Positions 44,873-55,061 are shown, counted from the stretch's first letter. The stretch is 64,000 nucleotides of DNA from an uncultured Muribaculaceae bacterium (GCA_944321705.1 CALUMG010000004.1:1-64000), one strand, 5' to 3'. Notes: a model not told the origin generated them from the letters alone. A program made the numbers and translations.

Positions 44873-46513
44873 TTATTTAGAGCAACAAGGTTTTGAGTTT
44901 ATTTGCTTGAAGAAATCATTGCCTTTGTTGTCTACAAGGATGAAAGCAGGGAAGTCAACAACTTCTATTTTCCAGATAGCTTCCATTCCGAGTTCCGGGT
45001 ATTCGACACATTCGATGCTCTTGATGTTGTTTTGAGCCAAAATTGCTGCCGGGCCGCCAATGCTGCCAAGATAGAATCCTCCGTGTTTCTTGCATGCGTC
45101 GGTTACTGCCTGGCTGCGGTTGCCCTTTGCAAGCATCACCATGCTGCCTCCATGGCTTTGGAATAAATCTACATAAGGATCCATGCGTCCTGCGGTTGTC
45201 GGGCCCATAGAGCCACAAGCCATTCCTGCCGGAGTCTTAGCAGGTCCTGCGTAGTAAATAGGATGGTCTTTTATGTATTGGGGAAGTTCTTCGCCACGGT
45301 CGAGACGCTCTTTGAGACGAGCATGGGCGATATCACGTCCGACGATGATTGTGCCGTTCAATGAAAGGCGTGTAGATACCGGATACTTGTCAAGTTCCTT
45401 CAATATTTCGCTCATAGGCTGGTTCAAATCGATTTTGACGGCATTGCCTTCACCGGCCTGGCGCAATTCTTCGGGAATAAGTTCGGTTGGGTTGTCATCA
45501 AGTTTTTCAATCCAAATTCCGTCTTTGTTGATTTTGCATTTTATGTTGCGGTCGGCCGAGCAGCTTACGCCCATGCCTACCGGACAAGATGCTCCATGTC
45601 TCGGCAAACGAACGACACGGACATCGTGAGCGAAATACTTTCCTCCGAATTGAGCTCCAAGTCCAATCTTGTGGGCTTCTTCGAGAAGTGTCTTTTCAAG
45701 TTCTACGTCACGGAATGCTCGTCCGCCTTCATTGCCTGTAGTTGGCAAAGTGTCATAATAATGTGTGGAAGCCAATTTCACTGTGAGTAGGTTCTTTTCG
45801 GCCGATGTTCCACCAATGACAAATGCGATGTGGTAGGGAGGACATGCTGCTGTTCCGAGGGTCTTCATTTTTTCTACGAGGAACGGTACCAATGTGCTTG
45901 GGTTAAGCAAGGCTTTTGTTTCTTGGAACAAATAAGTCTTGTTTGCCGAGCCTCCGCCTTTTGTCACGCAAAGGAATTTGTATTCCATTCCTTCAGTTGC
46001 TTCTATGTCGATTTGAGCCGGCAGGTTGCATTTTGTATTGACTTCTTCATACATAGTGAGAGGCGCGTTTTGCGAATAGCGCAAATTCTCTTCGGTGTAG
46101 GTCTTGTAGACACCAAGCGAAAGAGCTTCTTCATCGCAATATCCGGTCCACACTTGTTGTCCTTTTTCACCATGGATTATGGCAGTCCCTGTATCTTGGC
46201 ATAAAGGAAGTTTTCCTTTAGCCGAAACTTCGGCGTTGCGCAAGAATGTCAAAGCAACGTATTTGTCGTTTTCGCTTGCTTCAGGATCGTTCAATATTTT
46301 TGCCACTTGCAAGTTATGGCTGCGACGCAATAGGAAAGAAACATCGCGGAAAGCCTGATTGGCCATCATCGTGAGGCCTTCTTTGGCTACTTTAAGAATG
46401 GGTTTGCCTTCAAAGTCTCCTACCGAAACATAGTCTTTGGTGAGCAGATAATATTCGGTATCGTCCGGTCCCAAAGGGAACGGTGCCTGGTACTTAAATT
46501 CAGGATTTGCCAT
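44873..46513 (-). CDS. fumB: Fumarate hydratase class I
   Basis: This 546-residue class I fumarase is an oxygen-sensitive 4Fe-4S enzyme that interconverts fumarate and malate. In gut Bacteroidales it works in the reductive branch toward succinate and propionate. The N-terminal alpha domain contains [10 protein letters not shown] with a cluster cysteine; others are in [19 protein letters not shown] and in the C-terminal half, [19 protein letters not shown]. Length equals E. coli FumA/FumB. The gene symbol is by analogy. Confidence 0.94.
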   Translation of the reverse strand: MANPEFKYQAPFPLGPDDTEYYLLTKDYVSVGDFEGKPILKVAKEGLTMMANQAFRDVSFLLRRSHNLQVAKILNDPEASENDKYVALTFLRNAEVSAKGKLPLCQDTGTAIIHGEKGQQVWTGYCDEEALSLGVYKTYTEENLRYSQNAPLTMYEEVNTKCNLPAQIDIEATEGMEYKFLCVTKGGGSANKTYLFQETKALLNPSTLVPFLVEKMKTLGTAACPPYHIAFVIGGTSAEKNLLTVKLASTHYYDTLPTTGNEGGRAFRDVELEKTLLEEAHKIGLGAQFGGKYFAHDVRVVRLPRHGASCPVGMGVSCSADRNIKCKINKDGIWIEKLDDNPTELIPEELRQAGEGNAVKIDLNQPMSEILKELDKYPVSTRLSLNGTIIVGRDIAHARLKERLDRGEELPQYIKDHPIYYAGPAKTPAGMACGSMGPTTAGRMDPYVDLFQSHGGSMVMLAKGNRSQAVTDACKKHGGFYLGSIGGPAAILAQNNIKSIECVEYPELGMEAIWKIEVVDFPAFILVDNKGNDFFKQINSKPCCSK

Positions 46514-46693
46514 AGTAATTTTTTTAATTATTTGTTTTATGGAATGTTTTTATGCTTTGATGCAAAATTACTCAACTTTTGCCACAATTGGAATTTTTTC
46601 GATTCTAAAATTTTCATATGTCGCAAGTTGTCTAATTCGGGGCATTGTAGCGTGAATTTTAGGAGAGTGCAGTTGCCAGTCACGCGATAAAAA

Positions 46694-46731
46694 ATAAAGG
46701 GAAGCAACGATTTCCGTTGCATTCCCTTTAT
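46694..46731 (-). terminator. Terminator of the TPR protein operon
   Basis: ATAAAGGGAA and GCAACG (46694-46709) pair with CGTTGC and TTCCCTTTAT (46715-46731), with one bulged A. A minus-strand T run follows. Confidence 0.8.
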
Positions 46732-46752
46732 AGGTATCCCACATTCAAGTGA

Positions 46753-48405
46753 TTATTTTTTCTTGTCCAAGGTTTCAATGTATTTACGCAATCCTTCATT
46801 TGTCGGGTCTACATCGAGCCAGTTGAGATAAGCTTGCTTCATGTTGACATCATCCTTGTTGAGATAGTAGTAAATGGCCTTGTAACGGAAGATTTCGATA
46901 TAAAGGTCTTTTTCTTCAGTCTTGTTGTTAGGATCTTGGTCGAGAATTGCTTGGATTTGATTGTATGTTTCAAGAGCTTTTCCTGTGCGAGGATCCTTTT
47001 CGGATATTACATAAATGCGAGCAATCTGAGAAAGGATGCGAGTGTCGTGTGGAACTTTTTCATCAACGATTTTTGCATATTCAAGAGCCTTGTTTACAGC
47101 TTCCATCTTGGCAATGGAATCTTGTGCAGTAGAGTCGGGAGTAGTTGCTGCCACGTTTGAGTATCTTCTTGAAAGAACGAACAAGTCATTCGTAGAGTAG
47201 TCGGCAGAATCTACATACATTTGATAATATTTAGCGGCACCAACATAGTCCTCAGCATCGGTGCAAGCCGAGCTGATGTCTTTCAACAAGTCGTATTTGC
47301 TTGTGTTTAATTCATAAGCTTTTACATAAAGGCTGATAGCTTCAGTGGCTTTGCCGAGTTCCTTCAATGCTGTAGCATAATCGGTATAGTCTTTGGCTTC
47401 ATATTTAGTTCCTTCAGGAAGTGGCATTGCGAAGAATTCGCGAGCAAGCGCATCGGCTTCGTTCCAACGTTCCATTGCAACCAAGTTGTAAAGTTCAAGA
47501 CGTTTCATGTAGAAAGCATTCTTGTCGCCGGCAGGAAGTTCTGAAATGATTTTTTCTGCAAGGTCGTAGGATTCTTGGTATTTCTTACCGTAGAACAAAA
47601 GACCTGCATAACGGTTTTCGTCTTGTTTGAAGTGGTTTGGATTCTGCATGTAGATTCCGTATTGTTCAGCAGCTTTTGTCCATTGGTCGTCTTCGTAGTA
47701 TTTTTCGGCAAGTTCACGTTGAACGAGAGCTGAACTTGGGTTAGAAGCCGATAGTTTTTCAAGTGTTTGGATAGCTACTTGCGGGCTTACATAGAAATAG
47801 GTGTTTGCATATTTCACATAAGCTTCAACCATGTCTTTGTCGTAACGCATGGCGAGGTCATACCATCCGGCAGCATCGCCCCAGCTTTTCTTGTCGGCAA
47901 GCATGTCGCCTTGGAATACGCACACGTCAGCACCTTCTTTATCGCGTTTTGTTGCGTCTTTGATGCTTTTTTCAATTTCTTTTTTGTATTTCACTTCGTC
48001 AACGGCATAGTATGCACGACCGATGGCAACAATGATTTTCGGGTCTTTCTTGTGGCAAAGGTCTTTTGCATCGTCAAAAAGTTTTTCAGCTTCTTTCTTG
48101 TTGCCTTTTTTAAGTTCGAGTTGTCCGAGTCCTACATAGTTGTAAGCGTATTCAGGATTGGCGGCAACTCCTTGGTCGAAGTATTTTACTGCTTCGGCAT
48201 CATTGCCTGCGACCAATTCGATGCATCCAAGATAGTAATAAGCTTCAGATTTGTCGGTGCTTGGATCATCAAGGTTGCGAAGCAACAATTCTTTGGCATT
48301 GTCATATTGACCTACGTTGTAGTATTCGATGCCATCTTTATAGCCTTGCGCGAAGCATGCAAGGGAAGTACATAAAATTAGAGATAAAATAAAGTTGATT
48401 TTCAT
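46753..48405 (-). CDS. Periplasmic TPR-repeat protein of the TonB cluster
   Basis: The 550-residue protein has a signal peptide (LILCTSLACFAQG) and a series of tetratricopeptide repeats, clearest at EAYYYLGCIELVAGNDAEAVKYFDQG, YNYVGLGQLELKKGNKKEAEKLF and several later units. Such proteins are scaffolds for complexes. It is the last gene after tonB, a small membrane protein and a PstS-like lipoprotein; this order is, as I recall, common in Bacteroidales. A role with the Ton system at the inner face of the outer membrane is inferred. Confidence 0.88.
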   Translation of the reverse strand: MKINFILSLILCTSLACFAQGYKDGIEYYNVGQYDNAKELLLRNLDDPSTDKSEAYYYLGCIELVAGNDAEAVKYFDQGVAANPEYAYNYVGLGQLELKKGNKKEAEKLFDDAKDLCHKKDPKIIVAIGRAYYAVDEVKYKKEIEKSIKDATKRDKEGADVCVFQGDMLADKKSWGDAAGWYDLAMRYDKDMVEAYVKYANTYFYVSPQVAIQTLEKLSASNPSSALVQRELAEKYYEDDQWTKAAEQYGIYMQNPNHFKQDENRYAGLLFYGKKYQESYDLAEKIISELPAGDKNAFYMKRLELYNLVAMERWNEADALAREFFAMPLPEGTKYEAKDYTDYATALKELGKATEAISLYVKAYELNTSKYDLLKDISSACTDAEDYVGAAKYYQMYVDSADYSTNDLFVLSRRYSNVAATTPDSTAQDSIAKMEAVNKALEYAKIVDEKVPHDTRILSQIARIYVISEKDPRTGKALETYNQIQAILDQDPNNKTEEKDLYIEIFRYKAIYYYLNKDDVNMKQAYLNWLDVDPTNEGLRKYIETLDKKK

Positions 48406-48439
48406 TGTTTTATATGTTTTTGTAATGATTATGTTTTTG

Positions 48440-49414
48440 TCAATTCAGAGTCACGAGCCGAGGATGTACCGATGCCGGCATTACTCCGGTGTTGAGGATT
48501 ATTTTTTGTCCGATGAATCCCGTCAGGAATGAGTAGAATCCATGCGACAAAGAACCGTTGGGCTCGGTTGTCGTGACATATATGCTGCGGTATAGCGGGT
48601 AGCTTCCGTCGTATATGTAAGCTTGATAAGGCTTGAACGCTTCTATTTGATTGTCACGGCGTATTTTCATTACTTTGATCTTGTCGGTAAAGTCGATCAT
48701 GGCCGTGTCGTTTTTTTGAAGTTCGGCCATGCGTTCGGCAATGGTAGTGGTTTGAGCCTGCATGTCGGCAGTAATCCAGCTTACTCCGATCAAGCCTATT
48801 GCGTTTTTGCGTTTTTGTACTTCGGTGAATACTTGTTGCACGCTATCGGCTGCATACACTTCGGTAGTGAATTTTTCGCCTTTCATGATAGAGTCGGTGA
48901 TGTATTTTACCACGCTTGACCCTTGATGGTCGAAAATCACTTGTATTTTACCGAGTTTTGACGGAAATACGTCTCCCCATCGAGGAGTTTTCCCCGAAAG
49001 GATATCGCGCAGTTCAGATATCGACAATTCATCGATGTCATTTTCGGGATTAGCGATTACGGCAATTGCGTCGACGGCTATGCGCTGGGTGCGCGGTGGA
49101 AATTTGTTGACATTTTCGAGATAATCTCGTTGCTCTTTGGTTAATTCTTGAGCCGTGACTATGAGAGACGTTTTCTGGTCAAGAAGAGAGTCGATTGCCG
49201 CATGTGCATCGATGTAGTAAGGAATTATGTTCGCATTTGGGTAGGTATATTCAAAAACATCGATTTCCTGTTGTATGATGTTTTCAAAAGAATGGTCGCA
49301 CATCAATGTGATGAGCCCGGAAGTGCTTGAGTCGGTTGGCTGGCGCATGCAAGAAGCCGACAATAACATCACTACAGCCAGCAAAGGGATAAGTATTTGT
49401 GATTTTTTTTTCAT
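48440..49414 (-). CDS. PstS-like substrate-binding lipoprotein
   Basis: This 324-residue protein has a lipobox (VVMLLSASC) and a periplasmic binding fold of the phosphate-binding PBP-like-2 type: GLITLMCDHSFENIIQQE, AIAVIANPENDIDELS, LRDILSGKTPRWGD, and FDHQGSSVVKYITDSIM with the anion-binding Ser region. No permease or ATPase genes are next to it, so ABC import of phosphate is not implied by context. It is tied to the TonB cluster instead. An in-frame ATG 40 codons upstream is disregarded because it would bury the signal peptide. Confidence 0.85.
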   Translation of the reverse strand: MKKKSQILIPLLAVVMLLSASCMRQPTDSSTSGLITLMCDHSFENIIQQEIDVFEYTYPNANIIPYYIDAHAAIDSLLDQKTSLIVTAQELTKEQRDYLENVNKFPPRTQRIAVDAIAVIANPENDIDELSISELRDILSGKTPRWGDVFPSKLGKIQVIFDHQGSSVVKYITDSIMKGEKFTTEVYAADSVQQVFTEVQKRKNAIGLIGVSWITADMQAQTTTIAERMAELQKNDTAMIDFTDKIKVMKIRRDNQIEAFKPYQAYIYDGSYPLYRSIYVTTTEPNGSLSHGFYSFLTGFIGQKIILNTGVMPASVHPRLVTLN

Positions 49415-49439
49415 AAGATGGAATTCGTTGAAAAGTGTT

Positions 49440-49700
49440 TCAATATTTTCTTTTGAATTGGCGATATCCTCGCCAAAATCCATAAAGGATGAAGAGTGCC
49501 CCAAGGCTGTATCTCGCCCATGTGAAATTTTCATCCCATTGGAAGAAGTTGACCATCATGAGGTATCCCATTCCTAAATAGATGCAAACCATGAACACTC
49601 CAAATATGTATTTCATGGTTTTCGGTGTTGCTTGCTTGTAGCTTAGGCTTTTGTCACTTTCTGTTATTTTGTTTATATCGTCTTTTTCGATATTGTCCAT
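49440..49700 (-). CDS. Small two-helix membrane protein of the TonB cluster
   Basis: An 86-residue protein has a charged N-terminal segment (MDNIEKDDINKITESDKSLS) and two membrane helices, MKYIFGVFMVCIYLGMGYLM and RYSLGALFILYGFWRGYRQF. It precedes the PstS-like gene by 25 bases. I do not recognise a named domain. The start at 49700 is preferred over 49730. Confidence 0.75.
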   Translation of the reverse strand: MDNIEKDDINKITESDKSLSYKQATPKTMKYIFGVFMVCIYLGMGYLMMVNFFQWDENFTWARYSLGALFILYGFWRGYRQFKRKY

Positions 49701-49917
49701 ATGAGAAAATAATAGTTTTAGTGTGAGCATTGCTGTGCAATATTCATAGCAGCGTAAAGTTACATATAAAATTGAAATATCTATATCTTTTGTTGCAGTG
49801 TATTATAAATTCTTAACTTAGGATGTGCCGCGTATAACAAAAAATAGAATTTAAGAGAGACAAGACATAGTTTCATTTCGCCTTTGTTGGCATTTGATTG
49901 TTTTGACAAGGTGGAAA

Positions 49918-49958
49918 AAATAATACAGCTTCCGAAATTTTCGGAAGCTGTATTATTT
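49918..49958. terminator. Terminator after tonB
   Basis: A 20-bp near-perfect stem (AATAATACAGCTTCCGAAA with its complement) has an A-rich left and T-rich right side. It separates exbB-exbD-exbD-tonB from the small protein, PstS-like and TPR genes. Confidence 0.8.
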
Positions 49959-49986
49959 ATAATAAAACTATACGAAGTAGTTTGCG

Positions 49987-50841
49987 TTAGTTTACACCTT
50001 GAAGCTTGAAGGTAACAGGCAATGTATACCATACGTTAACGGCTTGTCCGTTCATCTTGCCCGGGATGAAGTCAGGAAGTGACTTACATACTCTTACTGC
50101 TTCAGCATCGAGATCCGGGTCAACACTGCGTACAACCTTTACTTCACCAATCTTACCTGTCTTGGTAACAACGAATTGAACGATTACGCGTCCTTGGATG
50201 TTGTTTTCCATTGCCATGGTAGGATATTGGATGTGAGAAGAAAGATATTTCATGAGTGCTGCGTCACCACCAGGGAACATAGGCATCTGTTCTACTGCAC
50301 GGAATATTTCTTCTACCACAGGTTTCTTTTCTTCAACGATAACTTCGTCCTTATGTTCGCGAACAACGTTACGGTCGTCAGTACCTTGGTCGAAGTCGGT
50401 TTGTCCGAATGCCGTTTCAGTTTCCTGAAGTTCATCGGCACTCTTGATTTCGTCTTCTTCGGTTACTTCTTCATCTTCGGCGATGAGAAGCTCGGTAACT
50501 TTTACTGTATTCAAGATTTCTTCCGGAAGGGCTTCGGGCTCAGGTTGTTCAATGCGTTCTTGAACTTCTTCCTCTTCTTCCTCTTCAGGAGCAGTCTCGA
50601 TATCGACCATTACCTGTTCAATTTCATCTTTAGGTCTTGATTCGGCGATTTGTTGCTGAATTTCAGTAACAAGGAGCGACAGGATGAAAACCACGACAAT
50701 GAAGATTACTACGACCAGCATTGCCTTGTTGTGTCGCTTGATAGAATTCTTACGCAACACATAAGCGCCAAAATCCTTATTCTTGTGATCAAATATAATG
50801 TCACACCATTCTTTTGATGAGAGATCTACGTCTTTTGCCAT
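49987..50841 (-). CDS. tonB: TonB energy transducer
   Basis: The 284-residue TonB has a cytosolic start, a membrane anchor (KAMLVVVIFIVVVFILSLLV), a Glu/Pro-rich periplasmic spacer (EEEEEEVQERIEQPEPEALP), and a C-terminal TonB domain near 200-284. That domain carries GRVIVQFVVTKTGKIGEVKVV, SVDPDLDAEAVRVCKSLPDF and the VWYTLPVTFKL end. It passes energy from ExbB/ExbD to outer membrane receptors such as SusC-type transporters. It is the fourth gene of the cluster. Confidence 0.95.
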   Translation of the reverse strand: MAKDVDLSSKEWCDIIFDHKNKDFGAYVLRKNSIKRHNKAMLVVVIFIVVVFILSLLVTEIQQQIAESRPKDEIEQVMVDIETAPEEEEEEEVQERIEQPEPEALPEEILNTVKVTELLIAEDEEVTEEDEIKSADELQETETAFGQTDFDQGTDDRNVVREHKDEVIVEEKKPVVEEIFRAVEQMPMFPGGDAALMKYLSSHIQYPTMAMENNIQGRVIVQFVVTKTGKIGEVKVVRSVDPDLDAEAVRVCKSLPDFIPGKMNGQAVNVWYTLPVTFKLQGVN

Positions 50842-50877
50842 AATTAAATCTAATTTAACCGTTAATAAAATCTATCA

Positions 50878-51621
50878 TCACTTCTTGGCAGTTAGATCAT
50901 CAAGACCATAAGAGACACCCTTGAGTTCCATCATCATGATTGAGTCGGTATGTGAGATGCGGTCAATCTGGTAACGGCTGATGCTGTTGATTTGCATTTC
51001 GTCAAGAGCGGTAACCAAACTTTCATAAGATGCGTTAGGAGTAGCTTTGATGATGACTACCGGACGTTTCAAAGTAGAGTCGTTACGGACTTCCTTTGCA
51101 AGTTTTTGGTAGATGCTATCATTTCTCTCGTCGTTCTTGTCAAATTCGTTGTTTTTCCATTTCGTTTTCAACTCGTTGATTTTCTTTACAACTTGTTCGT
51201 TACGTTCTTGGAATATCTTACGGATTCCTTGCGGAGCTCCGTTAACGTCATTTGGCATGAATTCGATTTCTTGCATCTTATTTTCAGCGAGCCTTCCGTT
51301 TTCAACTGCCATGTTGGGCATACCTTCATAGTAGTAAACGAAGTTTTTAACGGGGGTACCGTTGTCATCGAGTTCGCTGTCAAGTATCACAGTAATAGCT
51401 TCTGATTGCTTTACCTTGTTCTGTTCTTGTTTTTCCACTTTTTCATTAGTCGGAAGGCTAATTTGCAAAGTCTGGGACTTAATCATAGTGGTACAAAGCA
51501 TAAAGAAGGTAATCAAAAGCATGTTCATGTCCACCATCGGGGTGAAATCGACATGAATTGACATCTTTTTTTGGTGTGACTTACCTTTTCCGTTGTCGCC
51601 ACCAGTATCTATTTGTGCCAT
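50878..51621 (-). CDS. ExbD-like biopolymer transport protein (second copy)
   Basis: The 247-residue ExbD has the single membrane helix with the essential aspartate (HVDFTPMVDMNMLLITFFML) and a periplasmic domain ending in VIIKATPNASYESLVTALDEM. It is longer than E. coli ExbD (141) because of an insertion of about 90 residues in the periplasmic part. It starts three bases after the other exbD. Confidence 0.93.
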   Translation of the reverse strand: MAQIDTGGDNGKGKSHQKKMSIHVDFTPMVDMNMLLITFFMLCTTMIKSQTLQISLPTNEKVEKQEQNKVKQSEAITVILDSELDDNGTPVKNFVYYYEGMPNMAVENGRLAENKMQEIEFMPNDVNGAPQGIRKIFQERNEQVVKKINELKTKWKNNEFDKNDERNDSIYQKLAKEVRNDSTLKRPVVIIKATPNASYESLVTALDEMQINSISRYQIDRISHTDSIMMMELKGVSYGLDDLTAKK

Positions 51622-51624
51622 ATG

Positions 51625-52329
51625 TTATTCGTCCTCACTTTTTAAAGCGGTCATTAAACTAAACTTATTCATCTTCATTGTTTGCAGATTGTCCATCACA
51701 ACTTGAATCTTTGAATAAGTGGTACTCTTGTCGGCTTTGATTGCAATACCGTTACCTCTCTTGATAGTAGAGATGATATTGGCATTGTTGGAATTGTATA
51801 TAGCCCTCATCCAGATTTGGAATTCATTAGGCTTAGACAAATCCTGATTCATGTCGATAGGAATACCGGCATTTGGATTCTTTGATGGATCAAGGTATTC
51901 ATCCCTCTTTTCCTGCGGAAGATCCAACCAACCTTTCAATTCGCTCAATTTCACGCCAAACATGTTTGTTTTAGAGAAAGTAGCGACTTCGCTGTTTGTA
52001 AGGTTGATTGCATTGTTGGGATGAAGCCTGTTATATTCTGCGACTACATTCTTCAAGAGCTCGGCCCTCATGTTTTCGCTAGAGTAGGTAGAGTCCTTGT
52101 CACCGGCCAGCGAGATGAACACGTTTCCTTCGGGAGCCACGAGAACCGTTATAAGGTTGGCCGTGGGTACTTTGATTTCCGAAACAGAAGACGGTGTCAG
52201 CACAGTGACAGGTTCTTTTTGAAGGAATGTAGATGTCAACATGAAGAAAGTAAGCAAAAGTACAGTAACGTCACTCATCGCGGTCATATCGATGAGTGTA
52301 CTCTTCCTTTTGATTTTAACTTTTCCCAT
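51625..52329 (-). CDS. ExbD-like biopolymer transport protein (first copy)
   Basis: The 234-residue ExbD-type protein starts with a basic tail and a membrane helix holding the key aspartate (LIDMTAMSDVTVLLLTFFML). The periplasmic domain again has an insertion and ends IAIKADKSTTYSKIQVVMDNL. Two unlike ExbD proteins in tandem allow a mixed ExbB5-ExbD2 channel, as in other Bacteroidota. Confidence 0.93.
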   Translation of the reverse strand: MGKVKIKRKSTLIDMTAMSDVTVLLLTFFMLTSTFLQKEPVTVLTPSSVSEIKVPTANLITVLVAPEGNVFISLAGDKDSTYSSENMRAELLKNVVAEYNRLHPNNAINLTNSEVATFSKTNMFGVKLSELKGWLDLPQEKRDEYLDPSKNPNAGIPIDMNQDLSKPNEFQIWMRAIYNSNNANIISTIKRGNGIAIKADKSTTYSKIQVVMDNLQTMKMNKFSLMTALKSEDE

Positions 52330-52395
52330 ATTAATCTACTGTTATTTTCTTATAATTTATGATTTTGTTTTATTGCAACGTGCTCTCTATGCGAA

Positions 52396-53217
52396 TTAGT
52401 GAGTAGCAGCAAATGTTTGAACGATAGAGAATCCTACTTCGTCGATAGCGTAAGTAAGGTTATCAATCTTGTTAGTGAAGAAGTTATAAGAAATAACAGC
52501 GCAAGCACCAGTTGCGATACCAAATGCAGTGTTTACAAGTGCTTCAGAAATACCGGTAGACAACTCAGTAGAGTCAGGAGCACCAGAAGCAGACAAAGCT
52601 TGGAATGACTTGATCATACCCAACACAGTACCGAGAAGACCGAGAAGAGTACCGAGAGTTGTCAAGGTTGCAACGATAGGCAAGTTTTGTTGCAAAGAAG
52701 GCATCTCAAGAGCAGTAGCTTCTTCGATTTCCTTTTGGATAGTAGTAAGTTTTTGTTCTTTTTGGAGAATGGTGTTCTTGTCCATTTCGTCGTATTTAAG
52801 AAGAACGGCGTAAACGATTGCACCAACAGAACCTTGTTGCTTGCGGCAGAGGTCTTGAGCTTTTGCGATGTCGTTAGCAGCCAAAGCTTTCTTTACATTT
52901 GCAACGAACTTAGGAATGCTGCCTTTACCTTTTGCAGAAGAAAGAGCAATCCAACGTTCTACTGACAACACGATAACTGTCAAGAAGCAGCATTGAAGGA
53001 TAGGTACCACGAATCCACCCATGTAAACTGTTCCAAGAAGGTTGATTGGGTGTCCGCTTTCATTGAAGTTGGCTGGGTTGCCAAGCACGAACAAGAAAAT
53101 GCAAAGTGCAACGATGAAACAAGCTACAATAACCAAAAATGCGTTCTTGATTCCACGAACTTTGCTCACTACTGCTCCAGATTTTTTCGGAGTTTCGTTA
53201 GGCTTTTTTGTTTCCAT
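52396..53217 (-). CDS. exbB: ExbB/TolQ-type motor channel protein
   Basis: The 273-residue protein has three membrane regions and the MotA/TolQ/ExbB proton channel domain: ILQCCFLTVIVLSVERWIAL, then the cytosolic loop, then LPIVATLTTLGTLLGLLGTVLGMI and ALVNTAFGIATGACAVISY. It is the first gene of exbB-exbD-exbD-tonB. It forms the pentamer through which ions flow to drive TonB. Confidence 0.95.
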   Translation of the reverse strand: METKKPNETPKKSGAVVSKVRGIKNAFLVIVACFIVALCIFLFVLGNPANFNESGHPINLLGTVYMGGFVVPILQCCFLTVIVLSVERWIALSSAKGKGSIPKFVANVKKALAANDIAKAQDLCRKQQGSVGAIVYAVLLKYDEMDKNTILQKEQKLTTIQKEIEEATALEMPSLQQNLPIVATLTTLGTLLGLLGTVLGMIKSFQALSASGAPDSTELSTGISEALVNTAFGIATGACAVISYNFFTNKIDNLTYAIDEVGFSIVQTFAATH

Positions 53218-53713
53218 AATTTAATTGAATAAAATTGTTAAAAATTAAATTGTTAGTTGTTAATGTTATTAGTAATATAGTTTTTTCGTTGCCATTGTAA
53301 CAGATTCGTGCGCGATGCAATTATCAAAGGAAATGGAAATACACATTGTAGCCGGTGATTTATTTTATACATTATCATGTTGACTAACAATTGCTTTCAT
53401 GAATCCAAGGCTTTAAATCTAATTATAATGCCAAATCTGTTACCTAAATCTTAGGCAAATGTATTATAAATATTTCAAATTGACAATGTGTTCAAGTCTT
53501 TTTTCTGTTTTTTTTCACAATGTCAACAAGCTCGTTTTGCGTATTGCGACGGGACAATCAACAATGGGGCGGAATGCCGGTGGGGCGATGTGGTTGCATT
53601 GGCGTGAAATCACTTTGGCTTGGCTGCCTTGCCAATATTTATTGTTGTTGATTTTGTTTTTAGTTAATTATTTTTAATTATCTTTGCGCCATAGTATATA
53701 ATGCGACTTAAAA
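53218..53713. promoter_or_regulatory. Divergent control region between exbB and nqrA
   Basis: No supported gene lies in these 496 bases. A minus-strand -7 box TACATTTG (53463-53456) with TTG at 53486-53484 would serve exbB with a leader of about 230 bases. Directly at its expected start is a 13-base palindrome CCTAA-ATC-TTAGG (53443-53455), a possible operator. TATCTTTG at 53679-53686 is the likely nqr -7 box, with TTTG at 53653-53656, 22 bases away, as an imperfect -33. A 72-codon frame at 53459 has no supporting features. Confidence 0.5.
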
Positions 53714-55033
53714 ATGGCTAATATCAGAATTAAAAAAGGTCTAAACCTGAATATCGAAGGGGCTATTTCCGAGCAGTCGATTGCAGAATCATCAAGCAAG
53801 AATTTCGCTGTGGTTCCGGATGATTTTCCGGGAATCACTCCGCGTCTTGACGTAAAGGAAGGGGAGCTGGTGGAAGCCGGGTCGGTCTTGTTCCACGACA
53901 AGAATGCGCCTGAAATTGTCGTTACATCGCCAGTTTCGGGCAAGGTTGTGGAAATCAGCCGAGGAGCTCGCCGCAAGATTGAGGCTGTGAAGATTGAAGC
54001 GCAGGGGATTGCCGCCAAGAAATTCGATCTCAACAGGGATGTTAAACAATTGTTGCTTGAGTCGGGGTTGTGGTGCGTGATGCGCCAACGTCCGTATGAT
54101 TATGTGCCTAATCCCAATGTGGAGCCTCGTGACATTTTTGTCACATGCTTTGATTCGGCACCTCTTGCCCCCGATTTTGCATTGTTGCTTAAAGGTAAAG
54201 AGAATTATTTGCAAAAAGGAGTGGACGCACTTGCGTCTTTGACCGATGGTAATGTTTATCTCGGGTGCAAGCCCGATTATGTGCCCAATGTGAAGGGTTG
54301 TGTCGTCAATACATTTGAAGGTCCACATCCGGCTGGTAATGTGGGAGTGCAAATTGCCAATGTGAAGCCCGTAAACAAATCGGAGACTGTGTGGACGCTT
54401 GACGCTGTGTCGCTTGCACGCATTGGAGAATTCTTGACGACAGGAATGGTCCCGTTTGACACGGTAGTTGCCGTTACAGGTGAATCGGTAAACAATCCGC
54501 ATTATGTCAAGTGTGTCATGGGATGCTGCATGTCGTCGTTGCTGAACGGATGTGTAGATGATGCCGAGAAGTGCCATGTTGTGTCGGGGAATTTGTTGAC
54601 AGGGACCAAAGTGGCTATTGACGGGTATTTGCGTTTCCCTTACAGACAAGTTTCCGTAATTCCTGAAGTTAAAAATGATGCCGATTTTCTTGGTTGGGCT
54701 TCATTGAGTCCCAAGCGGTTCAGTATTTACCATTCATTCACCAATTGGTTGTTGCGTCGAGGCAAGCCTGCCGAGTTTGATGCCAAATTGAATGGTGGCG
54801 TTCGAGCCATAATAATGTCGGGAGAATATGATCGAATGTTGCCGATGGATATTCTTGCCGAATTTTTGATAAAGGCCATCATTGCGTTTGATGTTGAAAA
54901 AATGGAGCAATTGGGCATTTACGAGGTCGCTCCTGAAGATTTTGCATTATGCGAATTTGCCGATACGTCGAAGCTCCCGTTGCAAAAGATAGTGAGAGAA
55001 GGCCTTGACAAGCTTTACAAGGAGATGAATTAA
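53714..55033 (+). CDS. nqrA: Na+-translocating NADH:quinone reductase subunit A
   Basis: NqrA is a 439-residue peripheral subunit with a lipoyl-like N-terminal fold (GITPRLDVKEGELVEAGSVLFHDK; ASPVSGKVVEISRGARRKI). Family segments FEGPHPAGNVGVQI and FPYRQVSVIPE follow. It contributes to quinone reduction at the cytosolic side of the six-subunit pump. It opens nqrABCDEF, spaced by 28 bases from nqrB. Confidence 0.96.
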   Translation: MANIRIKKGLNLNIEGAISEQSIAESSSKNFAVVPDDFPGITPRLDVKEGELVEAGSVLFHDKNAPEIVVTSPVSGKVVEISRGARRKIEAVKIEAQGIAAKKFDLNRDVKQLLLESGLWCVMRQRPYDYVPNPNVEPRDIFVTCFDSAPLAPDFALLLKGKENYLQKGVDALASLTDGNVYLGCKPDYVPNVKGCVVNTFEGPHPAGNVGVQIANVKPVNKSETVWTLDAVSLARIGEFLTTGMVPFDTVVAVTGESVNNPHYVKCVMGCCMSSLLNGCVDDAEKCHVVSGNLLTGTKVAIDGYLRFPYRQVSVIPEVKNDADFLGWASLSPKRFSIYHSFTNWLLRRGKPAEFDAKLNGGVRAIIMSGEYDRMLPMDILAEFLIKAIIAFDVEKMEQLGIYEVAPEDFALCEFADTSKLPLQKIVREGLDKLYKEMN

Positions 55034-55061
55034 CTTGTGAAAAGATAGATTACGATTAAAT

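Noticed and set aside
53459..53677. 72-codon frame upstream of nqrA
   Set aside because: No signal, domain or ribosome site; lies in the divergent promoter region.
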